In this document: positions 9,205-17,816 of the stretch, one piece after another
Layout: each line of letters starts with the position of its first letter
Position numbering within the stretch: position 1 is the first letter of the stretch
Origin: Enterococcus lemanii
Lineage (GTDB): Bacteria > Bacillota > Bacilli > Lactobacillales > Enterococcaceae
Reading direction: 5' to 3'
Assembly: GCF_016909125.1 (NCBI RefSeq)
Contig: NZ_JAFBFD010000026.1
Location: 1 to 44,203, forward strand
DNA length: 44,203 nt
Made by a program: the position numbers and the translations under genes
The notes under the pieces: model-generated
Told to the model about the DNA's origin: nothing
Databases searched by the model: none
Seen by the model: the letters and a program-made list of their open reading frames with translations, nothing else

Positions 9205-9864
9205 TTATTTTTTACGACTCGTGGGGTCAAGCTTGCGTTCAATCGTTCCTAAAAACCAATCGGCAAAAATCGACATGACAGCCGTTGGTAAGGCACCAGC
9301 TAAAATAATAGCCGCACCATCTGTGGCGTTTGTCCCTCGAACGATAATGTCCCCTAAGCCTCCAGCACCGACAAACGTACCAATCGCCGTAATTCCAATC
9401 GCTAAAACGAGAGCGTTACGAACACCAGCCATAATAACTGAAATGGAAAGCGGCAGTTCAACAAGATAAAGGCGTTGCCAAGGGGTCATCCCCATGCCTT
9501 TTCCAACATCTAAGACACCATCATCAACTTGTCGCATACCTGTATAAGTATTTTTGATAATGGGTAAAAGCGAGTATAAAAAGACCGTCACGATGACCAC
9601 ATTTACGCCTAAACCGAGGCCAAGCATTAAAACAGAAACCATCGCTAAAGCCGGAATCGTCTGAATGATATTGGCTAAACGCATCACCCAATCGGCTAAA
9701 TTTAATCGTCTTGAAATAAAAATCCCAATTGGAATACCAACAATAGAAGCAAAGAGGACGCCATAAAAAGAGATTAAGAAGTGACGAATAAACTGAGTAA
9801 AGACGTAACCGCCATTTTCATTGTAGTAGTGAAACAATTGTTGAATTAAATTTAAGTCACTCAT
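9205..9864 (-). CDS. opuCD: Glycine betaine/carnitine/choline ABC transporter permease OpuCD
   Basis: 219-residue permease with about five to six membrane helices and the BPD_transp_1 signature region (GMGMTPWQRLYLVELPLS, then GVRNALVLAIGITAIGTFVGAGGLG). It forms the membrane channel with OpuCB for uptake of compatible solutes under osmotic stress. Its ATG overlaps the opuCC stop by four bases, and it is the last gene of the leftward opuCA-CB-CC-CD operon, ending at the hairpin 9151-9190. Assignment to the OpuC type rests on gene order and similarity; the exact solute cannot be told. Confidence 0.92.
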   Translation of the reverse strand: MSDLNLIQQLFHYYNENGGYVFTQFIRHFLISFYGVLFASIVGIPIGIFISRRLNLADWVMRLANIIQTIPALAMVSVLMLGLGLGVNVVIVTVFLYSLLPIIKNTYTGMRQVDDGVLDVGKGMGMTPWQRLYLVELPLSISVIMAGVRNALVLAIGITAIGTFVGAGGLGDIIVRGTNATDGAAIILAGALPTAVMSIFADWFLGTIERKLDPTSRKK

Positions 9865-10787
9865 TTGGTTGTTCCTCCTTCAAAATAATCATGGACTTCT
9901 AAAAACTGTTTGGCAACAATCGATGGTTCTAGCAGTTCGTTGTCGGCTTTTGCGTTTAATTGTTGCATGGTCGTTGTATCGATTGTTTTTTCCAAACGAG
10001 CAAATATCTCTGTTAATTCGGGCACTTGCTCAAGAATCGCATTGGTTGCAACAGGCGAAGCGTCGTAAGGAGGGAAGAAGTGACGATCATCTTCTAGCAT
10101 TACTAATTGGTTGCTCGTGATCCGACCATCTGTTGAATAACCTAAAACGACATCCATGTGTCCTGTAGCCACGGCATCATAAACCAAACCAATTTGCATC
10201 GGTAAAATAGAGGCAAAACTAAAACCATACGCTTTGGTGAAACCTGGATAACCATCCCCTTCACGTGTCATCCAAGCACGATCGGCACCGATAACGAGTT
10301 GATCGGCAACATCTGCTAAATCACTGACTGTTTTTAAATTAAATTTTTTTGCAGTATCTTCACGGACTAAAAAAACATAGGAGTTTTCAAAGCCGTAAGA
10401 AGGGAACCAAGTCTGGTCAAAGCGACTAGCAAATTCTCTTTTTACGGTGTCAAACGCTGCTTTAGGGTCCGTAATCGGATCGAGTTGTAGTGTTGATGCA
10501 ACGTCAGTTCCTGTGTAACGTGCCGCTGAAATTTGGGCATCCCCATTTAACATTGCTTGATGGTTAATGTTGGTGGTACCTAAATTATTAATAATGGTCG
10601 TTTCTTTGTCTGTATAATGTTCAATCATTTCAGCTACAATACTACCTAATATTTGTGCTTCCGTCGTAATGCCACCAGTAATTGCGATGGTATTGGCATT
10701 TCGGCTTGTTTTTAGGCCAGGTAGGGAACAAGCGCTTAAAAAGAAGAGCGTCCCTAAAACAATTAAACTCGTTTTTATTTTACGCAT
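9861..10787 (-). CDS. opuCC: Osmoprotectant-binding lipoprotein OpuCC
   Basis: 308-residue extracellular substrate-binding protein of the OpuC/ProX-like group. A lipoprotein signal peptide ends in the lipobox LSAC with Cys20 as the lipid attachment site. The mature part begins ITGGITTEAQILGSIVAEMI, typical of quaternary-amine binding proteins, and includes YGFENSYVFLVRE and ADRAWMTREGDGYPGF. It would capture betaine, carnitine or choline for the CB/CD channel. Its ATG shares one base with the opuCB stop (TAATG), so the two are coupled. Confidence 0.93.
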   Translation of the reverse strand: MRKIKTSLIVLGTLFFLSACSLPGLKTSRNANTIAITGGITTEAQILGSIVAEMIEHYTDKETTIINNLGTTNINHQAMLNGDAQISAARYTGTDVASTLQLDPITDPKAAFDTVKREFASRFDQTWFPSYGFENSYVFLVREDTAKKFNLKTVSDLADVADQLVIGADRAWMTREGDGYPGFTKAYGFSFASILPMQIGLVYDAVATGHMDVVLGYSTDGRITSNQLVMLEDDRHFFPPYDASPVATNAILEQVPELTEIFARLEKTIDTTTMQQLNAKADNELLEPSIVAKQFLEVHDYFEGGTTK

Positions 10788-11422
10788 TATTTGCCCTCCT
10801 TTTGGAGCGTTTGAGGGGTTAGCTTACTTTCTAGTCGACCTAAAAGATAATCAGCCCCCAAAGCAAGCAAAGTGATTGGAATCGTTCCGGCAAAAATTAA
10901 TGCGGGTTGGTAGTTATCTAATCCGCTAAAAATCAAAACACCTAACCCGCCTGCACCAATATAAGAAGCGAGACTGGCCCAAGCAATGACATAAACTGCC
11001 GCCAAACGTAAACCAGCCATAATGGTAGGGAAAGCAAGCGGTAATTCTACTTGGAAGATGGATTGTCTATTCGTCATTCCCATTCCTTTTGCCGCATCTA
11101 AGTAATTTTTATCCACATTTTTTAAACCGATATAAGTATTACGTAAGATCGGTAACAATGAATAAATAAATAATGCCACAATCGCAGGCAAACGTCCCAC
11201 GCCTAAAAAAGGAATCATTAAAGTTAATAAGGCTAGAGAAGGAATGGTTTGTAGGGCACTTGTTATCCCCAAAACAATATTAGCGATTTTAGGTGTGCGC
11301 GTTAAGACGATCCCAAGAGGAATGGCAATCAAAGCGCCAAGAAATAACGCAATGAGTGAAATATAAAGGTGCTCGAGGGTCGTTGTTAAAATTTGCCCAC
11401 CATATTCTTGTAAAAATTGCAT
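10787..11422 (-). CDS. opuCB: Glycine betaine/carnitine/choline ABC transporter permease OpuCB
   Basis: 211-residue permease, paralogous to OpuCD. It starts [23 protein letters not shown] and carries the cytosolic loop [19 protein letters not shown] that contacts the ATPase. Five to six hydrophobic helices are visible. It follows opuCA after three bases and shares one base with opuCC. Confidence 0.92.
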   Translation of the reverse strand: MQFLQEYGGQILTTTLEHLYISLIALFLGALIAIPLGIVLTRTPKIANIVLGITSALQTIPSLALLTLMIPFLGVGRLPAIVALFIYSLLPILRNTYIGLKNVDKNYLDAAKGMGMTNRQSIFQVELPLAFPTIMAGLRLAAVYVIAWASLASYIGAGGLGVLIFSGLDNYQPALIFAGTIPITLLALGADYLLGRLESKLTPQTLQKEGK

Positions 11423-11425
11423 TGG

Positions 11426-12601
11426 CTAGACCTCCTTAATTTCATCAGGATTAAAGGCTTCAACGGCATCGGTCAACGTTTCTTCCTCACCAAAAACCAC
11501 ATCGTAAACAATATCAACCAAAGAAGCTCGCGTAATGATGCCGACAACTTTTTTATTGATATCAACGACAGGAACGTATTTCAACCCACGTTTTAAAATT
11601 CGTTGTAAAGTATTTCGTAAGAAGGCACTTTCTTGTACATAAAAGACGTCGGTTTGTAAAATATCCCCGACACTGCTTGTTAAACCGCGATTTTTATTAA
11701 TCGCTTCAATATCAACGAAGCCTTTTAAGATATTTTGATTGTCGGTAACGAGGAGTGTATCGACCCGTTTTTCTCGCATCAAACGCAATGCTTCTTGTAA
11801 AGATTTTTCGGTTGTAATGGTAATCGCCGTGTTTAACATGACTTCATTGACACGTGTCGTATCAGGTTTGGCTTGTAACAAGCGATCTTCGCCAAGTAAT
11901 TCTTCGACAAATTGATTGGCTGGATGTTTTAAAATATTTTCTGGTGTATCAAATTGTACGACTTTTCCTTCACTCATAATGGCAATTCTACTCGCTAGTT
12001 TTAATGCTTCATCCATGTCGTGTGTCACAAAGACAATCGTTTTGCCTAAACGCTCTTGTAAATCTTTCACTAAATCTTGTAAAGAGTCACGCGTAATAGG
12101 GTCAAGAGCGCCAAAAGGTTCATCCATTAAAATAATATCTTGATCCGCTGCTAAAGCACGCACAACGCCAATTCGTTGTTGTTGCCCACCGGAAAGCTCG
12201 CTTGGGTAGCGATCAAGCATTTCACGTGGTAACTCGACCAAATCAATCATTTTTTCGGCTGTTTGATTCCGTTTTTCTTGGTCAATCTTTAATAATTTTT
12301 GGACAAGCGTGATATTTTCACGAATCGTCATGTGCGGCATAAGCCCGATACTTTGAATGACGTAGCCAATTTTTCGTCGTAATTCGACGGCGTTCATTTT
12401 TTGAATATCTTGGCCGTCAATTAAAATTTTACCTTTTGTTGGTTCAGTCATACGATTAATCATCCGCATCGAAGTTGTTTTTCCACTTCCACTAGTTCCG
12501 ATGAAGCAGATAAATTCCCCTTTTTCAAAAGACAAATGGATATCGTCGACTGCGACTTTTCCGCCTTTGTAAATTTTTGAAACGTGTTGAAATTCAATCA
12601 T
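11426..12601 (-). CDS. opuCA: Osmoprotectant ABC transporter ATP-binding protein OpuCA with tandem CBS domains
   Basis: 391-residue ATPase. Walker A is GTSGSGKTTSM, the signature is LSGGQQQR and Walker B is IILMDEPFGALD. A C-terminal part of about 130 residues (VNEVMLNTAITITTEKSLQEA onward) forms two CBS domains, which in OpuA/OpuC proteins sense ionic strength or nucleotides. The frame is open another 40 codons upstream, but those codons have no ribosome-binding site. AGGTGG lies five bases before ATG 12601 (ATG 12604 is only two bases from it), and MIEFQHVSKIYKGG is the normal N terminus. Confidence 0.94.
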   Translation of the reverse strand: MIEFQHVSKIYKGGKVAVDDIHLSFEKGEFICFIGTSGSGKTTSMRMINRMTEPTKGKILIDGQDIQKMNAVELRRKIGYVIQSIGLMPHMTIRENITLVQKLLKIDQEKRNQTAEKMIDLVELPREMLDRYPSELSGGQQQRIGVVRALAADQDIILMDEPFGALDPITRDSLQDLVKDLQERLGKTIVFVTHDMDEALKLASRIAIMSEGKVVQFDTPENILKHPANQFVEELLGEDRLLQAKPDTTRVNEVMLNTAITITTEKSLQEALRLMREKRVDTLLVTDNQNILKGFVDIEAINKNRGLTSSVGDILQTDVFYVQESAFLRNTLQRILKRGLKYVPVVDINKKVVGIITRASLVDIVYDVVFGEEETLTDAVEAFNPDEIKEV

Positions 12602-12955
12602 CATTTCCACCTCTGTTTTGTTTTTTTTATCTAAAAAATGAACATGCCTTTTTAACAAGTGTGCCAAAAAAATGACTATTTGACAAATGATTTGAGTGAG
12701 AAAAGGGCTTAAAATCAACAAAAAAGGCTTAAAATACCCTCTTTTAAGTAAGAAGGAAAAGCTAAGGGAAGCCTTTGCTTATAGGGGATTGCTCGTTTTT
12801 CTGAAAAAATAAAATTAAAATTTCATTAGAATTTCAAAGAGTTCGTGAAATTGGCTGTTTTTCACAAAAGAATCGACCAAGCGGCAATGGTTTCACAATG
12901 GCTAAAAAAATGATAGAATAGTTGTCGAACTGATAAAGAGGAAGAGTGAAAAGAC
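12602..12955. promoter_or_regulatory. Divergent opuC / queA control region with a 10-bp direct repeat
   Basis: About 350 bases without a gene. For opuC (minus strand) TTGTTA at 12653-12658 and TTAGAT at 12629-12634 are 18 bases apart. For queA, TTTCAC (12891-12896) and TAGAAT (12914-12919) are 17 apart. GGCTTAAAAT occurs twice in the same orientation, at 12706-12715 and 12726-12735, exactly 20 bases apart, about 50 bases upstream of the opuC -35. Two helical turns apart, it could be a regulator site. No terminator is seen here. Confidence 0.45.
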
Positions 12956-13987
12956 ATGTTAACAACCGAAGATTTTGATTTTGATTTACCTGAAGAATTG
13001 ATTGCTCAAACACCACTAAGTGACCGGACAAGTTCTCGTTTACTCGTCTTGGATTCAAAAACAGGCGAGATAGAAGATAAACACTTTTATGAAATTATTG
13101 ATGAGTTGAACCCAGGCGATGCGTTAGTAATGAATGATACACGGGTGTTACCCGCTCGTTTATATGGTGAAAAACCTTCAACCGGTGGGCATTTAGAAGT
13201 CTTACTTCTAACGAACATTGAAGGAGATACTTGGGAAACGTTGATTAAACCTGCTAAACGTGCGAAAGTTGGTACAGAAATTCATTTTGGTGATGGGCGT
13301 CTAAAAGCGATTGTTGAAGAAGAACTTGATCATGGCGGTCGGATTATCCGCTTTGAATACGAAGGGATCTTTTTAGAAAACTTAGAATCACTAGGAGAAA
13401 TGCCCTTACCACCATATATTAAAGAGCGTTTAGAAGACCCAGAACGTTATCAAACGGTTTATGCCAAAGAAAATGGCTCAGCTGCTGCCCCAACAGCCGG
13501 TTTACATTTTACTCAGGCTTTGCTTGATAAAATTGCAGCAAAAGGAATTCGCTTGGCTTATGTGACTTTACACGTGGGATTAGGCACGTTTCGCCCAGTG
13601 AGTGTTGAGAATATTGCAGAACACGAAATGCATAGTGAGTTTTACCGTCTAACCCCAGAAAATGCACAAATTATCCAAGAAGTAAAAGCAAATGGTGGGA
13701 AAATTGTGGCCGTTGGAACAACTTCGATTCGAACGCTTGAGACAATTGGTACCAAATTTAACGGAAAAGTTCAAGCAGATAGTGGTTGGACAAGTATTTT
13801 TATTACTCCAGGTTATGATTTTAAAGTAGTTGACGCTTTTTCGACTAATTTCCATTTGCCAAAATCAACGTTAGTCATGTTAGTTAGCGCGTTTGCTGGC
13901 AGAAAAAAGACTTTAACTGCTTATCACCATGCGATTGAAGCGCGCTACCGATTCTTTAGTTTTGGTGACGCAATGTTTGTCAAATAG
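12956..13987 (+). CDS. queA: S-adenosylmethionine:tRNA ribosyltransferase-isomerase QueA
   Basis: Transfers and isomerises the ribose of SAM onto preQ1 in tRNA, giving epoxyqueuosine at position 34 of GUN-anticodon tRNAs. 343 residues is the full family length. It starts [20 protein letters not shown] and contains [36 protein letters not shown]-type residues ([15 protein letters not shown]) and [16 protein letters not shown], all conserved. AGAGGAAGAG precedes the ATG. The next queuosine gene, tgt, lies 1.3 kb downstream on the same strand but is frameshifted, so pathway output may be affected. Confidence 0.96.
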   Translation: MLTTEDFDFDLPEELIAQTPLSDRTSSRLLVLDSKTGEIEDKHFYEIIDELNPGDALVMNDTRVLPARLYGEKPSTGGHLEVLLLTNIEGDTWETLIKPAKRAKVGTEIHFGDGRLKAIVEEELDHGGRIIRFEYEGIFLENLESLGEMPLPPYIKERLEDPERYQTVYAKENGSAAAPTAGLHFTQALLDKIAAKGIRLAYVTLHVGLGTFRPVSVENIAEHEMHSEFYRLTPENAQIIQEVKANGGKIVAVGTTSIRTLETIGTKFNGKVQADSGWTSIFITPGYDFKVVDAFSTNFHLPKSTLVMLVSAFAGRKKTLTAYHHAIEARYRFFSFGDAMFVK

Positions 13988-13992
13988 TAAAA

Positions 13993-14029
13993 AAAAGCAA
14001 CTGTTCAAATTTCGAACAGCTGCTTTTTT
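13993..14029 (+). terminator. Terminator of queA
   Basis: AAAAGCAACTGTTC pairs with GAACAGCTGCTTTT with one mismatch and ends in a T run. Confidence 0.9.
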
Positions 14030-14034
14030 CAATC

Positions 14035-14304
14035 GGAAGGTATTTGTTGGTTTTATTACGAGTGATGCAAAGTACAGTATCACGGTTTAACAAAAATCTT
14101 GTTGCATTTGAAGATTCGAAACTAAAATTCTTTTGCAAATCATGTTGCTTTAAAACAGGTAATGTAAAATTAACTCTTATTACACGTGGCCTCTTTTGAT
14201 ACTTTGCACAGTGTATACTAGGTGAAGCTTGTTACTGGAACAACTTTTTGTTACTTTTTTTCTAATGAAACTAGAAAAACCAACCAACAAATATTTGTCC
14301 TTCC
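14035..14304. repeat. 270-bp non-coding element bounded by imperfect inverted repeats
   Basis: No gene is visible. The left edge reads GGAAGG-TATTTGTTGG-TTTT (14035-14054). The complement of the right edge (14276-14304) reads GGAAGG, then ACAAA, TATTTGTTGG, TTGG and TTTT, so the arms agree apart from two short insertions. Inside, a second pair of TGCAAAGTA sites faces each other (14066-14074 and, inverted, 14200-14208), and smaller hairpins AATCTT/AAGATT and GTAAT/ATTAC lie between. This nested design fits a MITE-like element or a structured RNA. No target duplication is evident, and no second copy is in the window. Confidence 0.45.
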
Positions 14305-14355
14305 TTACACTCTTATAATAACATGTAATGATAGCGTTTACAAAAGATATGCTTA

Positions 14356-14383
14356 GAAAAAGTAGCCAAAAGTTTGACTACTT
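14356..14383 (-). terminator. Terminator of the DUF975 gene
   Basis: On the minus strand AAGTAGTCAAA pairs with TTTGGCTACTT, with one mismatch, and is followed by a run of T. Confidence 0.75.
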
Positions 14384-14392
14384 AATGAATTC

Positions 14393-15112
14393 TTAATTAT
14401 TTTGCGCAAGATCTGCATAAAAAGCTGCTTTAGTGGCTGAGATATAAGGCATCAACCATAAATAGCCGATTCCTAAAGTTAGTAAAGCAACAAAATGCCA
14501 ACCAATAAAACTTAAGTCAAGTAAGAAAAGTCGCCCTTTATTGCCATCCATTAAGCGACGACTTTTTGTAATACTATCTAAGTATCGTGGTGGCACACCT
14601 GTTTGGCGATATTCATCGTAATAAATGAAATACGCTTGCGAATAAGAATAACTTTTAATGATTCCTGGAATAACGAATAATAAAGACCAGAAGAAAGTAA
14701 AAATAGAAGATAAGAGATAAATGACTAAAATTCCAATACCATAGGGGGCTTGAAAACCTCTTAAAGCATCTTTTAAAGGGGTAATACTAGTTTTACTTCC
14801 TCTAAGTAAGTCTAAAAAGGTCCAAGAAATGCCGACAGCAAAGAAAGTCCCAATAATTCCCCCGAATAAACCTGAGCCACCTTGGCTACCTAAGTTTAAA
14901 TCGATATTTTGGGTGACCTCACCATTTTGGATAACATTTTGTACGGTGTTGGTATTCCATAAGAAAAAGGCTGGAATCGCAATAACTAAAAAAATGACCA
15001 AAATAGCTAAAATTTGAATCGCAGCTGGAATTAAGTTCATTAAGACGGCATCCTTCCAGCGACCAGCCAAGACCTCTTTGGCTTCTTGTTTCAATTGTGC
15101 ATTTGTTTTCAA
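14393..15112 (-). CDS. DUF975-family integral membrane protein
   Basis: 239 residues. The N-terminal NAQLKQEAKEVLAGRWKDAV motif is the recognisable start of DUF975 proteins. About five hydrophobic helices follow (for example AIQILAILVIFLVIAIPAFF, SWTFLDLLRG, FFWSLLFVIPGIIKSYSY and LSFIGWHFVALLTLGIGYLW). The function of the family is unknown. The start is a TTG at 15112: AAAGGAG lies about eight bases upstream and the TTG-encoded protein begins exactly at the family N terminus, while no in-frame ATG is near. TATACT on the minus strand (15142-15147) is a likely -10. Confidence 0.85.
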   Translation of the reverse strand: MKTNAQLKQEAKEVLAGRWKDAVLMNLIPAAIQILAILVIFLVIAIPAFFLWNTNTVQNVIQNGEVTQNIDLNLGSQGGSGLFGGIIGTFFAVGISWTFLDLLRGSKTSITPLKDALRGFQAPYGIGILVIYLLSSIFTFFWSLLFVIPGIIKSYSYSQAYFIYYDEYRQTGVPPRYLDSITKSRRLMDGNKGRLFLLDLSFIGWHFVALLTLGIGYLWLMPYISATKAAFYADLAQNN

Positions 15113-15314
15113 TTTTTTTCACTCCTTTCAAAATTATTTCCAGTATAACAGAAGTCTTTCGGTTAATAAAAACATATACAATTAGATTTTATTAATATTT
15201 TTTAAACGGTAAGGAAACATTGGTATTTTGGTTGCAAAATAAGCAAATAAGTCTTAAGATGAAGGGTGGACCCTTAAAAAGAATAAAAATTAGTAAATGA
15301 AAGTAGGGAAATGA

Positions 15315-16462
<1,148 letters not shown>

Positions 16463-16545
16463 GATTCAGCAAAAAGACTAGTGAAATTCAAAATTTTTTG
16501 TTACAGTATTTACAGTAAAGAAGAATAATAATACGAGGTGAAAAA

Positions 16546-16860
16546 ATGCAAGCTTTAATCATGGTCGTTCCAATCGCAGCAATGCTTTTCTTTATGCAAC
16601 GCTCGCAAAAAAAACAACAACAAGAACGTCAAAAATTGATGGATAGCATTACGACAGGGAGCCGTGTCGTAACAATTGGTGGTTTACACGGAATTGTTTC
16701 AGAAGTCAATGACGATAAAAAAACGGTTGTCTTAGACTGCGAAGGAATTTACTTAGAATTTGATCGCACATCTATTCGTACCGTCAAACCGGGCATGACA
16801 GTAGAAAACGATGATTCTGTGACAGAAGTAATCGTTGAAGAAGAACAAACAAAAGAATAA
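16546..16860 (+). CDS. yajC: Sec translocase accessory protein YajC
   Basis: 104 residues: one N-terminal membrane helix (ALIMVVPIAAMLFFMQRSQKK), then a soluble domain with ITTGSRVVTIGGLHGIVSEV, the YajC hallmark, and an acidic C-terminal tail. YajC associates with SecDF at the protein export channel. AGGTG precedes the ATG. Its place after tgt is the classic queA-tgt-yajC order of Firmicutes, though here the DUF975 gene intervenes between queA and tgt on the other strand. Confidence 0.95.
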   Translation: MQALIMVVPIAAMLFFMQRSQKKQQQERQKLMDSITTGSRVVTIGGLHGIVSEVNDDKKTVVLDCEGIYLEFDRTSIRTVKPGMTVENDDSVTEVIVEEEQTKE

Positions 16861-16862
16861 TC

Positions 16863-16900
16863 AAAAAAACCAACTAGAAAATAAACTAGTTGGTTTTTTG
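16863..16900. terminator. Bidirectional terminator after yajC
   Basis: AAAACCAACTAG and CTAGTTGGTTTT pair around a short loop, with A and T runs on the two sides. Confidence 0.9.
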
Positions 16901-16917
16901 ATTTCTACAGACATTAT

Positions 16918-17179
16918 TTATTCTTGGGCAAGATCTTTTAGTGTTTCTAAATCTGATTCTGTAAAAAGGTTAAAGCGGTGTTTTCTTAGGTCTACAACAA
17001 TTAAAATAAAGATGAGCGCTTCTTTTTTCAACGCTCGCGTCAAAAAATTCATAAGCAACATGAGGAGAAAGTGCTTGCATTTTTTGAATAAGTGCTTCAC
17101 GAGAAAGATAAAAGGTTACTTCTTCAAATATATTTTTCTCTTGAATTGTTCGAGTTAATTTTTTTATCTCATCTAGCAT
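16918..17179 (-). pseudogene. Frameshifted small gene of unknown function
   Basis: The first frame begins at ATG 17179, about nine bases after GAGAGGAG. It reads MLDEIKKLTRTIQEKNIFEE and reaches FFDASVEK before becoming unlike protein. A second frame then carries EALIFILIVVDLRKHRFNLF and ends EDLAQE-like (TLKDLAQE). The switch lies at a six-A run (GAAAAAAG on the minus strand, near 17022-17029); one A fewer would join the two into a protein of about 86 residues. I do not recognise the family. The shift needed is +1, not the -1 slip used by known A-AAA-AAG frameshift sites, so mutation or a read error is more likely than recoding. Confidence 0.55.
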
Positions 17180-17227
17180 AAAAAATGCTCCTCTCTTAAT
17201 TAATGTCTACCGATTAAATAAAAAACA

Positions 17228-17456
17228 TTGAAACAGCGGTGTTTGATCTCAATATTTTATATAACAAGTGCAAGACTTTTAACGGTAGAACGCGGAAAAC
17301 CGTGCATTTTTATCAATATTGGCGGGTTCCAATGTATAATTCATAAATTCACCCGCAACTTACTAATTCAAAAAGAATATGGCTTCAGTAATGAAGAAAC
17401 CGTTATGCAAATTCAAGAAAATACTTATTTGCAATCCTTCATTTAACGAAATCACC
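17228..17456 (+). pseudogene. Remnant of an IS transposase (IS1182/IS5-like, DUF772 N-terminal part)
   Basis: The final codons encode LLIQKEYGFSNEETVMQIQE followed by NTYLQSFI and a stop. This matches the segment LSDEETVEQIRENPYLQYFLG near the N terminus of IS1182/IS5-type transposases with a DUF772 domain. The preceding codons fit only weakly, and neighbouring frames carry fragments of the same protein, so small indels have broken it. The catalytic DDE part is entirely missing. It is an old insertion scar about 360 bases before adhE. Confidence 0.7.
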
Positions 17457-17816
17457 CGATTTGTTAATCGATATTTTTCACTCATTATTTTTTCAAATAA
17501 ATTGTTTCAAATTCTTTTTTTGAACAATAATTTTATAAAAATAAAGCGATAGTTCGTGTTTTCACTTTTATTTTTTTGTTCATTTTTTCAATAAAAACAA
17601 AATAAATTGATGAAAAAAAGGAAAATGGTTGTTTTTTCGAAATAATTAATTCTTTTGAAATGTTGTTAAATCAGTGTTTTTGATGGTTTTCGAATAAAAA
17701 ATGAAAAGTTGTGAATGAAATCACAGAAAAGTGTTTACAAACGAAAAAAAATAGTGTATCATTCTATGTGTGAAGTAGTTAACAAATAAAATTATCCAAT
17801 TTTTAGGAGGATCATC
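17457..17816 (+). promoter_or_regulatory. adhE control region: promoter and Rex-type operators
   Basis: Very AT-rich and without a gene; nothing is recognised in 17457-17650. TTTACA (17734-17739) and TATCAT (17757-17762) are 17 bases apart. TTGTGAATGAAATCACAG (17709-17726) is an 18-base dyad, TTGTGA-N6-TCACAG, one base off the Rex consensus and eight bases before the -35. A weaker copy, GTGTGA-N6-TAACAA, follows the -10 at 17768-17785. Rex releases DNA when NADH rises, which suits a gene that burns NADH. CRP/FNR-family proteins also use TGTGA-N6-TCACA. An 18-base block at 17658-17675 recurs upstream of nox. Confidence 0.7.

Noticed and set aside
17022-17029. A-AAA-AAG-like slippery site as programmed frameshifting in the small leftward gene
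   Set aside because: The needed shift is +1 relative to the first frame, and the zero-frame codons are not AAA-AAG, so the classic -1 heptamer does not apply.
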